This document shows positions 36,824 to 45,895 of a DNA stretch of 64,000 nucleotides, one piece after another. The position numbers were made by a program, and so were the translations under genes. The DNA is taken from assembly GCA_024640365.1 (NCBI GenBank), contig JAHEFE010000002.1, positions 1 to 64,000 of the forward strand, read 5' to 3'. Each line of letters starts with the position of its first letter. The stretch's first letter is position 1. This stretch comes from Woeseiaceae bacterium (GTDB lineage: Bacteria; Pseudomonadota; Gammaproteobacteria; Steroidobacterales; Woeseiaceae). The notes under the pieces were generated by a model. That model saw only the letters and a list, made by a program, of their open reading frames with translations. It was not told the DNA's origin and searched no databases.

Positions 36824-37537
36824 ATGGCGACCAAGCACATGAATGCCCGGCCGGGCGACTTCGCAGAAACCGTATTGATGCCCGGTGATCCATTGCGGGC
36901 CGAGTACATCGCGAATACCTATCTCGACAACGTGCGCAGGGTGACTGATGTCCGCAATATGTGGGGTTATACGGGCGAGTACAAAGGTAAGCCGGTATCG
37001 GTTATGGCGCATGGCATGGGAATTCCGTCCGTGTCGATTTATTGCACGGAGCTGATCGAGTCCTATGGCGTCAAAAACCTGATCAGGGTGGGTAGCTGCG
37101 GCACGGTGCATCCGGACGTCAAACTGCGTGACGTTCTGATTGGCATGGGCGCCTGCACGGACTCCGGCGTTAATCGCATGCGCTTCGGTGGTTACGATTA
37201 TGCCGCGATCGCCAGCTACAAATTACTGCAGGCTGCAGTTAATGCGGCCGAGGCGCATAAGGTTCGCTATCACGTGGGCAATATTTTTTCTGCCGATCTA
37301 TTTTATACACCGGACCTGGCGATGTTTGACACGATGGAAAAATACAATGTGCTGGGTGTCGAGATGGAGGCAGCCGGAATGTATGCAATAGCCGCTGAGT
37401 TCAACGTCGATGCGTTGGCCATCTGTACGGTAAGTGATGATATTCGATCTGGCGCAGCATTGAGCTCTGAAGAGCGCCAGACAACTTTTGATGAGATGAT
37501 TGTCATTGCTCTCGAATTAGCCGCGACCAATGTCTAG
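36824..37537 (+). CDS. deoD: Purine-nucleoside phosphorylase, hexameric DeoD type
   Basis: This 237-aa enzyme phosphorolyses (deoxy)inosine, guanosine and adenosine to base and (deoxy)ribose 1-phosphate. Signatures: [20 protein letters not shown] at the start, [12 protein letters not shown] near 67, RVGSCGTV near 88, the ribose-binding [13 protein letters not shown] near 179, and the catalytic Asp in TVSDDI near 205. It is first in deoD-deoC-ALDH-ALDH'. Its products feed DeoB and, as hypoxanthine and guanine, XDH and GuaD. A -10-like TAGAAT (36765-36770) lies upstream without a clear -35. Confidence 0.95.
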   Translation: MATKHMNARPGDFAETVLMPGDPLRAEYIANTYLDNVRRVTDVRNMWGYTGEYKGKPVSVMAHGMGIPSVSIYCTELIESYGVKNLIRVGSCGTVHPDVKLRDVLIGMGACTDSGVNRMRFGGYDYAAIASYKLLQAAVNAAEAHKVRYHVGNIFSADLFYTPDLAMFDTMEKYNVLGVEMEAAGMYAIAAEFNVDALAICTVSDDIRSGAALSSEERQTTFDEMIVIALELAATNV

Positions 37538-37546
37538 ACTGGAAAC

Positions 37547-38479
37547 GTGAACGTGTCAGCCAAAGAAAAGCCAAAAACATTGCAGTTACCTGATCTGGAT
37601 CGCGTAGCGCTGGTCGACGAAGTCGGTGTTGAGGAGCGCGTTGCAAGATTTCGTAGCCGCAGCATCAAGAATGCATCGAAAGTCGAAGCACTCAAGATGA
37701 TTCTCAGCATGATTGATCTGACAACGCTGGAAGGTCAGGACACTCCTGGAAAAGTGCGTCAGCTGTGTCAGAAAGCAATTCATTTGCACGATGGCATGCC
37801 CGGCTTGCCACACGTGGCTGCTGTATGCGTTTACCCACCGATGGTCGGCATCGCCAAAAAAGCGCTGGGCAATCACAATATAAACGTTGCTTCGGTAGCG
37901 ACCGCGTTTCCGAGTGGCATGGCGCCGCGTCAGATTAAGCTTGAAGAAACCCGCATTGCGGTTGCTGATGGCGCCGATGAAATTGATATGGTGATTTCAC
38001 GCGGAGAGTTCCTGCAAGGTCATTACGAATTTGTGTTTGATGAAATCGCGGCGATCAAAGACGCTTGCGGCACAGCGCATCTCAAAGTGATTCTCGAAAC
38101 TGGCGAACTGGGCACGCTTGATCAAGTACGCAAAGCGAGCATGTTAGCCATGCACGCAGGCGCTGATTTCATCAAGACGTCGACCGGCAAGATTCAGCCG
38201 GCAGCAACGATGCCGGTGACACTTGTGATGTTGCAGGCTATTCGCGATTTCTATTTTGCAACCGGACGACGTATCGGCATGAAGCCTGCCGGCGGTATTT
38301 CGGATGCAAAACTGGCGATTCATTACCTCGTCATGTTGCATGAGACGTTGGGGCAGGCGTGGTTCTCGCCCGAGTGGTTCCGTTTCGGTGCCAGCTCGCT
38401 GGCTAACGATGTATTGATGCAGTTACAGAAACAACAGTCCGGCGTTTATCAGTCGGCCGATTATTTTTCCAAGGATTGA
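37547..38479 (+). CDS. deoC: Deoxyribose-phosphate aldolase (long form)
   Basis: This 310-aa enzyme splits 2-deoxyribose 5-phosphate into glyceraldehyde 3-phosphate and acetaldehyde. The class I aldolase lysines are visible in LKVILETGELG near residue 180 and in the Schiff-base FIKTSTGKIQPAAT near 207; GMKPAGGISDA near 243 holds the proton-relay lysine. At 310 residues it is longer than the 220-260 aa of most bacterial DeoC and resembles the eukaryotic DERA-like branch, with an N-terminal extension containing SMIDLTTLEGQDT. The start is GTG, 10 nt after deoD. The ALDH gene begins 3 nt after its stop, an obvious sink for acetaldehyde. Confidence 0.93.
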   Translation: MNVSAKEKPKTLQLPDLDRVALVDEVGVEERVARFRSRSIKNASKVEALKMILSMIDLTTLEGQDTPGKVRQLCQKAIHLHDGMPGLPHVAAVCVYPPMVGIAKKALGNHNINVASVATAFPSGMAPRQIKLEETRIAVADGADEIDMVISRGEFLQGHYEFVFDEIAAIKDACGTAHLKVILETGELGTLDQVRKASMLAMHAGADFIKTSTGKIQPAATMPVTLVMLQAIRDFYFATGRRIGMKPAGGISDAKLAIHYLVMLHETLGQAWFSPEWFRFGASSLANDVLMQLQKQQSGVYQSADYFSKD

Positions 38480-38481
38480 TA

Positions 38482-39951
38482 GTGACCAGTCAACCAAACA
38501 AACTCGCATTCAACTCTGGCTGGCAATACGCAGCTGCTCCCGAGGGTACCGATCATTTCAGTATCGGTAAACGCTATGGCTTGTTTATTAATGGAGAATT
38601 TGTAAAGCCTGCGACAGGAAAATATTTCAACACGGTTAATCCGGCGACGGAAGAAGTCCTGGCGCGTGTTGCCCTTGCAGGTGACGAGGATGTAGATCGT
38701 GCCGTGGCCGCCGCAAGAAAAGCGTACAAAGGCGTTTGGTCAAAAATGAAAGCGGCTGAGCGTGGTAAGTATATTTATCGTATTGCGCGCATCTTGCAGG
38801 AGCGGGCGCGCGAGTTTTCGGTCATAGAATCACTGGATGGCGGCAAACCGATACGTGAGTCCCGCGACATTGATATACCGTTAGCGGCGGCACATTTTTT
38901 CTACTACGCCGGCTGGGCCGACAAGCTTGAGTATGCGTTCCCCGGCCGTAAGCCGGCTCCGCTGGGAGTTGCCGGGCAAATCATTCCGTGGAACTTCCCA
39001 TTGCTGATGGCTGCCTGGAAAATTGCACCAGCACTTGCCTGCGGTAATACGGTTGTATTGAAACCCGCTGAAACAACGCCGCTGACTGCGTTGAAGCTTG
39101 CTGAAGTTATCAGTGAGGCCGGTTTGCCACCAGGTGTTGTAAATATCGTAACCGGTGCCGGCAAGACCGGCGCAGCGGTTGTTGACCACAACGATGTAGA
39201 TAAAGTTGCGTTCACCGGATCTACCAATGTCGGTCGGCATATCATGATGGCGCTTGCGGGCACTAACAAGAAATACACCCTGGAGTTAGGCGGCAAAGCG
39301 GCAAATATTGTGTTTGCCGATGCGGCAATTGATCAGGCCGTCGAGGGTATTGTTAACGGCATATTCTTTAACCAGGGTCATGTATGTTGTGCGGGCTCTC
39401 GTTTGTTGGTGCAGGAATCTGTCGCTGACCAAGTGATTGCGAAACTGAAAGATCGCATGGAAACATTGATCGTTGGTGACCCGCTCGACAAAAATACCGA
39501 CATCGGAGCAATCAACTCGGCGCCGCAACTGGAAAAAATCGAATCCTATTTGAAGATTGGTCAGGCTGAAGGGGCGGAGATGTACCAGAGTTCCTGCTCC
39601 GTGCCCAAGAAGGGTTACTGGTGCCGACCGACTATATTTACCGGAGTGTCGCAGTCGAACCGGATAGTGCAGGAAGAAATATTTGGCCCGGTATTGGCGA
39701 TCCAGACTTTCCGCACTCTTGAAGAAGGCCTGACGAAGGCGAATAACACGCCCTTCGGGTTATCAGGTGGCGTCTGGACCGATAAGGGGTCAAAGGTTTT
39801 CAAAATGACCCAGGGTATTCGTGCCGGCGTGGTCTGGGCGAACACGTTTAATAAATTTGACCCGGCATCTCCTTTCGGCGGCTACAAGGAAAGCGGCGTG
39901 GGGCGTGAAGGCGGATTGCACGGTCTTGGCGCCTACTTGAGTCTGGATTGA
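38482..39951 (+). CDS. Aldehyde dehydrogenase, catalytic partner
   Basis: This 489-aa NAD(P)-dependent aldehyde dehydrogenase has IIPWNFPLLMAAWKIAPALA near residue 173, the general-base Glu in LELGGKAANIV near 269, the nucleophile in NQGHVCCAGSR near 302 and EEIFGPVLAIQ near 397. The GTG at 38482 has AAGGA 6-7 nt upstream; the alternative TTG at 38476 overlaps the deoC stop. Its place behind deoC suggests oxidation of acetaldehyde (to acetate), avoiding build-up during deoxyribose breakdown. It is followed after 3 nt by a shortened paralogue lacking the catalytic half. The pair resembles the two-part layout of ALDH16. Confidence 0.88.
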   Translation: MTSQPNKLAFNSGWQYAAAPEGTDHFSIGKRYGLFINGEFVKPATGKYFNTVNPATEEVLARVALAGDEDVDRAVAAARKAYKGVWSKMKAAERGKYIYRIARILQERAREFSVIESLDGGKPIRESRDIDIPLAAAHFFYYAGWADKLEYAFPGRKPAPLGVAGQIIPWNFPLLMAAWKIAPALACGNTVVLKPAETTPLTALKLAEVISEAGLPPGVVNIVTGAGKTGAAVVDHNDVDKVAFTGSTNVGRHIMMALAGTNKKYTLELGGKAANIVFADAAIDQAVEGIVNGIFFNQGHVCCAGSRLLVQESVADQVIAKLKDRMETLIVGDPLDKNTDIGAINSAPQLEKIESYLKIGQAEGAEMYQSSCSVPKKGYWCRPTIFTGVSQSNRIVQEEIFGPVLAIQTFRTLEEGLTKANNTPFGLSGGVWTDKGSKVFKMTQGIRAGVVWANTFNKFDPASPFGGYKESGVGREGGLHGLGAYLSLD

Positions 39952-39954
39952 ATA

Positions 39955-40875
39955 ATGGCAACGAAAAAGAAGACAAGCAGCGGCACGCAAGGCAGGAGTT
40001 CCAATAACATGACTAATGAGCGCGTAGCGGTTGCGAAGACCTACAAAATTTACATCGGTGGCAAATTTCCGCGCACCGAGTCGGGTCGCTATTACCCGCT
40101 CGAGTCTGCGAAGGGCGCCGTGCTCGCCAATATGTGTCGTGGCAGTCGCAAAGACTTTCGCAACGCCGTTGTAGCAGCGCGTGCGGCTACCGGCGGATGG
40201 TCGAAAACCAGCGCCTATTTGCGTGGTCAGATTCTCTATCGCATTGCTGAAATGCTGGAAGGAAGGCGTGAGCAGTTTATTGCCGAGCTGCAATTGCAGG
40301 GGGTAAATCGGCGGCGCGCTGAGTCTGAAGTTAACGCGAGCATTGATCGGCTAATTTACTACGCGGGTTGGGCAGACAAGTACCAACAGATATTCAGTGC
40401 CGTGAATCCGGTGAGTTCCTCGCATTTCAATTTCTCGGTCCTCGAGCCAATGGGAGTTGTATCGATACTGGCACCGGAGAGCAGCGGTTTGCTAGGTCTC
40501 GTATCTAACATTGCCCCGGCCATTGTGGGTGGTAACACCTGTGTCGTGCTTGCGTCGCAATCAAAGCCGTTGTGTGCGATCAGTTTTGCTGAGGTCCTGC
40601 ACGCGTCCGACGTGCCGGGCGGCGTGGTTAATATATTGACTGGATTTAAACCTGAATTGACCGGCCAGTTTGCATCTCACATGGATGTGAACGCCGTTGT
40701 TTATTGCGATGGCACGGTTGAGATTGCCAAAAAAGTGCAGGAACTGGCGGCGGCCAATATCAAACGAGTCGTTGCCAGGGTTGCACGTGACTGGTCCGGC
40801 GATTCGGCACAAGACCCTTACCTGATTCAGGATACGCAGGAAACCAAAACGACCTGGCACCCGATCGGTAGCTGA
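39955..40875 (+). CDS. Truncated, non-catalytic aldehyde dehydrogenase-like subunit
   Basis: This 306-aa protein aligns with the N-terminal cofactor domain of aldehyde dehydrogenases: KIYIGGKFPRTESGRYYPL near residue 31, YYAGWADKYQ near 139, PMGVVSILAPESSGLLGLVS near 164, NTCVVLASQSKPLCAISFAE and VPGGVVNILTGF near 223. The general-base ELGGK and the catalytic-Cys domain are absent; the protein ends shortly after the cofactor domain, so it cannot be a normal ALDH. An N-terminal extension rich in Lys/Ser/Thr is present. The frame is intact and 3 nt from the active enzyme, so it looks like a maintained pseudoenzyme partner rather than a decayed gene. It converges with the P450 gene 9 nt away. 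Confidence 0.8.
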   Translation: MATKKKTSSGTQGRSSNNMTNERVAVAKTYKIYIGGKFPRTESGRYYPLESAKGAVLANMCRGSRKDFRNAVVAARAATGGWSKTSAYLRGQILYRIAEMLEGRREQFIAELQLQGVNRRRAESEVNASIDRLIYYAGWADKYQQIFSAVNPVSSSHFNFSVLEPMGVVSILAPESSGLLGLVSNIAPAIVGGNTCVVLASQSKPLCAISFAEVLHASDVPGGVVNILTGFKPELTGQFASHMDVNAVVYCDGTVEIAKKVQELAAANIKRVVARVARDWSGDSAQDPYLIQDTQETKTTWHPIGS

Positions 40876-40884
40876 TCGACGGCG

Positions 40885-42111
40885 CTAGGTGCGCCAGCGA
40901 AGTGGCAGCTCCTTCAGTCCACGGAACACGAGCCCGGTGTGGTATTCCGGCGCAACGGTTTCCAATTCGATGTCTCTAGTCCGCGCAAGCAAGCCACTGA
41001 ACAGTGCGCGTAATTCGAGCTTGGCCAGCGGCGCACCCAGGCAGAAATGAGTTGCCGCTCCGAAGGCAAGGTGACGATTCGGCTTCCGCTGGATATTGAA
41101 AGAGTCTGGCAGATCGAAAATGTCCGGGTCGCGATTCGCGGCGCCATACAACAGACCGATCGTGTCCCCTTGTTTGAAGGAATGGCCCTCGAATTCGAAG
41201 TCTTCGAGCACATATCGATGGAACATGTGCAGCGGTGAGTCGTAGCGGAGCATTTCATCGACGGCAGATTCAATCAGGTCCGGTCGTTCTCGCAGCAATG
41301 CCATTTGTTGCGGATGTCGAAGTAATGCCAGCATTCCGTTGCCCGCCGCATTAACCGTCGCTTCATGACCAGCATTCAAAAGCAGCATGCAGGTCGCAAT
41401 GAGTTCATCGCGATCAAGACCGCCAGCACTATCTTCGCTAGCGACCAGAGCACTGATCAGATCTTCGCACGGATCAAGCTTCCTCTGATTAGCCAGCTCG
41501 TTAATCATGACCGCGAACTCAGCAGTGGCTGTCTCCGCCTTGCGGCGATCCTCGGCGGAATGATTTTTTTCGTAAAGTCGAACGATGGCGGAAGACCAGG
41601 GGCGCAGACGATGGCGATCTTCGTCGGGCCAACCGAGTAATTCCGAAATGAGTTGCACCGGCAGAACTTCGGCGTATTCGGCCAGGAAATCCATGTGCTG
41701 CGCGGGTATCAAAGTGCTTAGTAATTCGTCACGGATGGTTGTGATCCGCTCCGTCAACATCATTACCCGTTTTGGTTGCAAGGACTGGCTGAGGAGACGC
41801 CGAACCCTGGCGTGATCTTCACCTTCACTTTCGAGCAGGTTCACACGCACGTAACGGCTGTAGTTGGGTAGCTCCGACCATTCCGGCGACGCATGCTTTT
41901 GGCGCAAGGCTTCTGCGCTCAGCAGGTGATCCATAGTGCGTCCGAGGCGTTTATCAGCCAGCAGCCGATAAATATCCCGATAGCGGAAAAAAAACGTCAG
42001 CCCGAATTCTTTCGAATAAAAAATCGGTTGTTCGCGACGCAAGCGCGCATAAGTGGGATAGGGGTTGGCGGCAAAGCCTTGATCGTACGGCTCAAATTCC
42101 ACTTCTTGCAT
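40885..42111 (-). CDS. Cytochrome P450, soluble bacterial type
   Basis: This 408-aa heme monooxygenase has no membrane anchor. I-helix LLLNAGHEATVNAAGNG near residue 243, the ExxR motif in DEMLRYDSP near 288, and the heme loop FGAATHFCLGAPLAKLELR near 348 with its thiolate Cys are present. The usual Thr of the I-helix acid-alcohol pair is Ala (E-A-T), as known in P450eryF (CYP107A1). It needs a ferredoxin and reductase encoded elsewhere; none is adjacent. The ATG sits 21 nt after the start-distal end of the PfkB kinase gene on the same strand, so co-transcription is likely. The substrate is unknown. Confidence 0.9.
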   Translation of the reverse strand: MQEVEFEPYDQGFAANPYPTYARLRREQPIFYSKEFGLTFFFRYRDIYRLLADKRLGRTMDHLLSAEALRQKHASPEWSELPNYSRYVRVNLLESEGEDHARVRRLLSQSLQPKRVMMLTERITTIRDELLSTLIPAQHMDFLAEYAEVLPVQLISELLGWPDEDRHRLRPWSSAIVRLYEKNHSAEDRRKAETATAEFAVMINELANQRKLDPCEDLISALVASEDSAGGLDRDELIATCMLLLNAGHEATVNAAGNGMLALLRHPQQMALLRERPDLIESAVDEMLRYDSPLHMFHRYVLEDFEFEGHSFKQGDTIGLLYGAANRDPDIFDLPDSFNIQRKPNRHLAFGAATHFCLGAPLAKLELRALFSGLLARTRDIELETVAPEYHTGLVFRGLKELPLRWRT

Positions 42112-42132
42112 CGCTGCTACTCGTTTTGGAAT

Positions 42133-43104
42133 CTAGTCTTCAAGAAAGCTCTTTTCAACGCGCCCGCCCACCTGTTGAATGACTGCAGCGGCACACCGTG
42201 ACCCAAGTTCTGCGCATTCTTGCAAGGGCTTGTCGTTGGTCCAGCCGAACAAAAAGGCAGCTGTATAGGCATCGCCAGCACCGGTAGTATCGACGACTTT
42301 GTCGACGTGGCAGGCCTGTTGTACTACCAGTTTTCCTTTGTCCGAAATGACTGATCCGTTCTCAGAGCGGGTGATGACAAACAGGCCTTCAAAGTCACTA
42401 ATTTTTTCCATTGCTTCGTCGAAACTGGAGGAGTCCGTTAGAGCGATGATTTCCGCTTCGTTCGCAAAAATTATGCGGACGTGGCGATTAATAGCATCGA
42501 GGAAAGCCTGTTGATGTCTTTCGACGCAGAAAGAATCAGATAGTGACAGCGCAATCACCGCACCTGCTTCGCCGCCCAGTCGCATTGCTTCTGCCATGGC
42601 GGCTGGGCCGTGTGGCGCATCCCAAACGTAACCCTCAAGCAAGATGACTCGCGGTGCCTGGACGGTATCTGCGGTGATGTCTGCAACACTCAGATCAAGG
42701 CAGGCGCCGAGATGAGTTTGCAATGTGCGCTGTCCGTCCGGACTGATGAGCACGTGGCAGCGGGCGGTTGATGCTCCGTCGGCCGCTGGTGGTAGGCGCA
42801 CATCCACACCGAGTGAGCGCATGTCATGCATGAAGATGCCGCCGAGTTGGTCGTTTTTGACTTTGCCAATATAGGCTGCCCGACCGCCGAGATTAGCTAA
42901 ACCAGCGACCGTGTTCGCAACTGAGCCGCCTGACATTTCCATGGCAGGGCCCATCAGTGCGTAAATTTCATGAGCGCGTTTTTCATCAATCAGAGTCATC
43001 GATCCTCGCGGCGCACCGATTTGTGCCAAAAAAGAATCTTCGATATGTGCCAGCACATCCACAATTGCATTGCTGATGCCGAGTACCTGTATTCCATTAT
43101 TCAT
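42133..43104 (-). CDS. Adenosine kinase-like PfkB family sugar/nucleoside kinase
   Basis: This 323-aa ribokinase-fold enzyme has the N-terminal GGSVANTVAGLANLGG near residue 59 and the ATP/anion-hole signature DTTGAGDAYTAAFLFGW near 270 with its catalytic Asp. NEAEIIALT near 213 is also typical. The overall order resembles bacterial adenosine kinases of the PfkB family, and it would return adenosine to AMP in competition with Add. Ribokinase or another nucleoside kinase is possible. TGGGA precedes the ATG. It is followed by the P450 gene 21 nt downstream. Confidence 0.82.
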   Translation of the reverse strand: MNNGIQVLGISNAIVDVLAHIEDSFLAQIGAPRGSMTLIDEKRAHEIYALMGPAMEMSGGSVANTVAGLANLGGRAAYIGKVKNDQLGGIFMHDMRSLGVDVRLPPAADGASTARCHVLISPDGQRTLQTHLGACLDLSVADITADTVQAPRVILLEGYVWDAPHGPAAMAEAMRLGGEAGAVIALSLSDSFCVERHQQAFLDAINRHVRIIFANEAEIIALTDSSSFDEAMEKISDFEGLFVITRSENGSVISDKGKLVVQQACHVDKVVDTTGAGDAYTAAFLFGWTNDKPLQECAELGSRCAAAVIQQVGGRVEKSFLED

Positions 43105-43461
43105 TACATTTCCCAGGGTCTGATGTGTATCAAGCTTGCTTTGTCCTGCCAGCGTCTGCTTATCCAGGTGCCAGTAGATAGCTCGGCCATATTTAGTGAA
43201 AGCGCGTGGTTTTGAAATTCATACGACAGGCGGATGCCCTTTGCCTGTGCGATGAAGCGGGTGGATTGTAACAACAGAGAGCCTGGCTTGCTGCAACAGC
43301 TTTAGCTGACCAAGTATATCGATCACGCCGTGGTTGGATGAAAGCGAGCTTGATAGTGTTTTATGGCTCTAGATCTGCCGCGACTTACGTGGCTAACGTT
43401 CGCGGTGGGGAAAAGCCAGCGATCACTCGCCGCCTAGGCGGCAAGTGATCTTGATGTGTGA
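43105..43461. other. Intergenic region upstream of the PfkB kinase, no gene recognised
   Basis: This 357-nt gap separates the PfkB kinase start and the end of the hibernation factor gene, both on the minus strand. It holds the kinase ribosome site, presumably its promoter, and the hairpin at 43421-43450. No convincing open frame with a ribosome site was seen. Confidence 0.6.
43421..43450 (-). terminator. Long hairpin after the hibernation factor gene
   Basis: GATCACT-C-GCCGCC-TA-GGCGGC-A-AGTGATC forms 13 pairs with a single C/A mismatch, 11 nt beyond the stop of the gene at 43462. Read on the minus strand it is followed by GCTGGCTTTTCCCC, so the T-run is short. Probable terminator for that gene. 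Confidence 0.6.
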
Positions 43462-43839
43462 TCAGGTTTCGTCAGCTTCGATTTCTTCGAGTGTCCTGAT
43501 GCTGGATTTGGAGTGGTCTCGTATTTTTCGCGAATGATTTTGTAGCAGGCGTCTGGCACTGTCGAACGCATCTCTTACCGCGACATATGGGTCTTCGTGC
43601 GCCGGATCGCTGCCGTTATCGCGGTTGACGACGAGTTCCTTGCCTGGAACCGTCATTGCAATACGAGCGTTATAGGTTATCCCTTTCGACTGATGTTTAT
43701 GCGGAGCTGCAACCGTGACATGGCAGCTGATGATTTGATCAAAGAATTGCTCGAGCTTTTTAGCGCGAGCCCTGATGTCACTCTCCAGTGCATCGGAATG
43801 GTCCATATTGCTAAAGTCGATCTGAAGCTGTGATTGCAT
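43462..43839 (-). CDS. Ribosome hibernation-promoting factor / RaiA family protein
   Basis: This 125-aa protein matches the HPF/RaiA fold: MQSQLQIDFSNMDHSDALES at the start, KKLEQFFDQIISCHVTV near 30, ITYNARIAMTVPGKELVV near 55 and AVRDAFDSARRLLQNHSRK near 88. It would bind the 30S decoding centre and store ribosomes in stationary phase. The ATG at 43839 is chosen because AAGGAG lies 9 nt upstream. The short C-terminal tail excludes the long dimerising HPF form. It is divergent from the kinase fusion at 44122. Confidence 0.82.
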   Translation of the reverse strand: MQSQLQIDFSNMDHSDALESDIRARAKKLEQFFDQIISCHVTVAAPHKHQSKGITYNARIAMTVPGKELVVNRDNGSDPAHEDPYVAVRDAFDSARRLLQNHSRKIRDHSKSSIRTLEEIEADET

Positions 43840-43901
43840 AAGTAGTATCTCCTTCAACTCAATGCTAGCTGTCGTCGAAAGCCGTTCAATGAGTGTTTAT
43901 C

Positions 43902-43931
43902 ACTATAGGAGAATGGAGGGGAAGAGGACAA
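43902..43931 (-). promoter_or_regulatory. Candidate promoter of the hibernation factor gene
   Basis: On the minus strand TTGTCC (complement of 43926-43931), an 18-bp spacer and TATAGT (complement of 43902-43907) lie about 60 nt before the ATG at 43839. Confidence 0.4.
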
Positions 43932-44121
43932 TATAATCAAAATCGCCGGATTACCTCCCTATAGTGCCCGCCTTGTCGTAAAGGCCTTCTGCGGCATTTA
44001 CCTGTATCCATAACTGCGTTGTGCAGCTATAAATTAACTATGCTTATTGTAGTTCGTTCGCGCTTTTTGCGCTCGCCTACACGCCATGCGTCAAGAAGTT
44101 GTGCGTCATCGGAGAGGTCTG

Positions 44122-45774
44122 ATGAACCCTGGTAGTTCGCCAGTTGCGCCGCTCAAATCAAGCTTGATTCAGTCGTTACTGAATCACAACGTATATCCTC
44201 ACCCCGTCACTAAGGTCGAAATGTTGGAAACCCATATTTCCTGGGTGCTTTTGACCGGCGACTACGCCTACAAAATAAAAAAACCAGTGGATCTGGGTTT
44301 TCTCGATTTTTCGCGGTTAGAGCAACGTCGGTTTTTTTGCGAAGAGGAGATCCGCTTGAATCGCTGTTGGGCACCGGATCTTTATCTTGATGTCGTCGCA
44401 ATAACCAATGATGAAGGCAAGCCGAGAATTGCTGGCACGGGTCCGATAGTCGAATACGCGGTTCGTATGCGACAGTTTGCTGCAGGGGCTCGCCTGGATG
44501 AGCAGTTGGAGGTGGGCTTGCTGACGAGCGCAGACATGCAGCAAGTCGCCGTCGTAGTTGCCAAAGGTCATGCAGCCGCTCGAAAACTATCAGCCTCGGA
44601 TACGAAACGATTTCTTGAGTTCACGCAACAGTCAATGTTGGAGAATTTTGATTACCTGCGCGGCCACTTTGACTACGTGAGTATTCAACATCTCCGCCAT
44701 TGGACTATTGCAGAGCTGAAACGTCTGCGTCCGGCCCTGCGAAGGCGCCTGGCGCAGGGCTATGTGCGTGAGTGTCATGGCGATTTACACCTGGCGAACA
44801 TCGTGCGTCTGGCTGATGGCATAACACCATTTGATTGCATCGAATTCAGTCATGATTTTCGGTATATCGATGTCGCCAGTGATATCGCCTTTCTCGTAAT
44901 GGATTTGATATCACGACAACGCAGGGATTTGGCATTTGCATTTCTTAACCGTTATCTCGAAGTCAGCGGCGACTATGAGGGTCTGGAGTTCTTTAATCTG
45001 TATTTTGTCTATCGCTGCTTGGTGCGAGCCAAGGTCGCCGCAATACGCCTGCAGGAGCGAGCGCATGATGATCCCAAAGTCTCGGAGGAGCGCGCCACCG
45101 TACGGCATTATTGTGACATAGCGTCGATACAGGCAGCTGATCGCGAGGCTATGCTGGTATTGATGCATGGGTTGAGTGCGTCTGGTAAAACACACGCCTC
45201 CGGTATGCTGGCGGAGACCATGCCTGCGGTCCGCGTGCGTTCCGATGTTGAAAGAAAACGCTTGCATGGTCTCGCTGAAAAAGCCGATAGCAACTCGCCG
45301 ATTGGGCAGGGGATTTATACCGCTAACGCAACTGAAGAAGTCTACGAGCGTTTATTTGCGCTTGCAGAAACAATCCTCGCTGCGAAACATGACGTCGTTC
45401 TCGATGCGAGCTTTATCGACGAAAAGTGGCGACAACGAGCAATGCAAGTAGCTGTGAATTGTGGAGCGGAATTTGCGATTGTCACTATGGTTACGCCGCT
45501 GGAGATCCTGCGTTGTCGCCTGTTGCGTCGTCGGGCCGAAAAGAGTGATGCTTCCGAAGGCAGCGCAGCCGTACTCGAAAATCAACTTCAATGTGCTGAT
45601 CCGCTGACTCTGGCAGAGCAAGAGCTTGCCGTTGAATGGCATAGTAATTGTGAGACAGATGTTGAATTGATTCTTGCCCAATTGCGCCGCATTAAAGTTC
45701 AGGAAATGCTGCCGGGTTCGCGTGCTTTTTCTAATGCTGGCTGTTCCCGTGCCGTTGATCACCGGCCGCCGTAG
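44122..45774 (+). CDS. Two-domain kinase fusion: APH-like domain plus P-loop kinase (COG2187-COG0645)
   Basis: This 550-aa protein joins two kinase folds. The N-terminal domain (residues about 1-320) is aminoglycoside/choline kinase-like, with Brenner motif HGDLHLANIVRL near 217 and the metal-site region DCIEFSHDFRYIDVASD near 237. The C-terminal domain (about 350-530) is a P-loop NTPase with Walker A LMHGLSASGKTHAS near 355 and an adenylate-kinase-like LDASFID near 432. The ATG at 44122 has GGAGAGG 5 nt upstream. The fusion is widespread in proteobacteria but its substrate is not established. It stands between the hibernation factor and a hemerythrin protein. Confidence 0.82.
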   Translation: MNPGSSPVAPLKSSLIQSLLNHNVYPHPVTKVEMLETHISWVLLTGDYAYKIKKPVDLGFLDFSRLEQRRFFCEEEIRLNRCWAPDLYLDVVAITNDEGKPRIAGTGPIVEYAVRMRQFAAGARLDEQLEVGLLTSADMQQVAVVVAKGHAAARKLSASDTKRFLEFTQQSMLENFDYLRGHFDYVSIQHLRHWTIAELKRLRPALRRRLAQGYVRECHGDLHLANIVRLADGITPFDCIEFSHDFRYIDVASDIAFLVMDLISRQRRDLAFAFLNRYLEVSGDYEGLEFFNLYFVYRCLVRAKVAAIRLQERAHDDPKVSEERATVRHYCDIASIQAADREAMLVLMHGLSASGKTHASGMLAETMPAVRVRSDVERKRLHGLAEKADSNSPIGQGIYTANATEEVYERLFALAETILAAKHDVVLDASFIDEKWRQRAMQVAVNCGAEFAIVTMVTPLEILRCRLLRRRAEKSDASEGSAAVLENQLQCADPLTLAEQELAVEWHSNCETDVELILAQLRRIKVQEMLPGSRAFSNAGCSRAVDHRPP

Positions 45775-45895
45775 GCATAAATGCGGATTTCTCTGGCGAG
45801 CCGGGGCGCAGAGTATGATTGCTGGAGAACTTAAATAAGCCGGGTCAGCAATTAATGCGGGCGGCGGCTCAGCTGCGAAAAAAACGAGATAGCCC

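Noticed and set aside
39955-40875. Frameshifted remnant of a full aldehyde dehydrogenase
   Set aside because: The other frames after 40740 do not continue into ELGGK or the catalytic Cys region before the convergent P450 gene, so the short form is not a simple frameshift.
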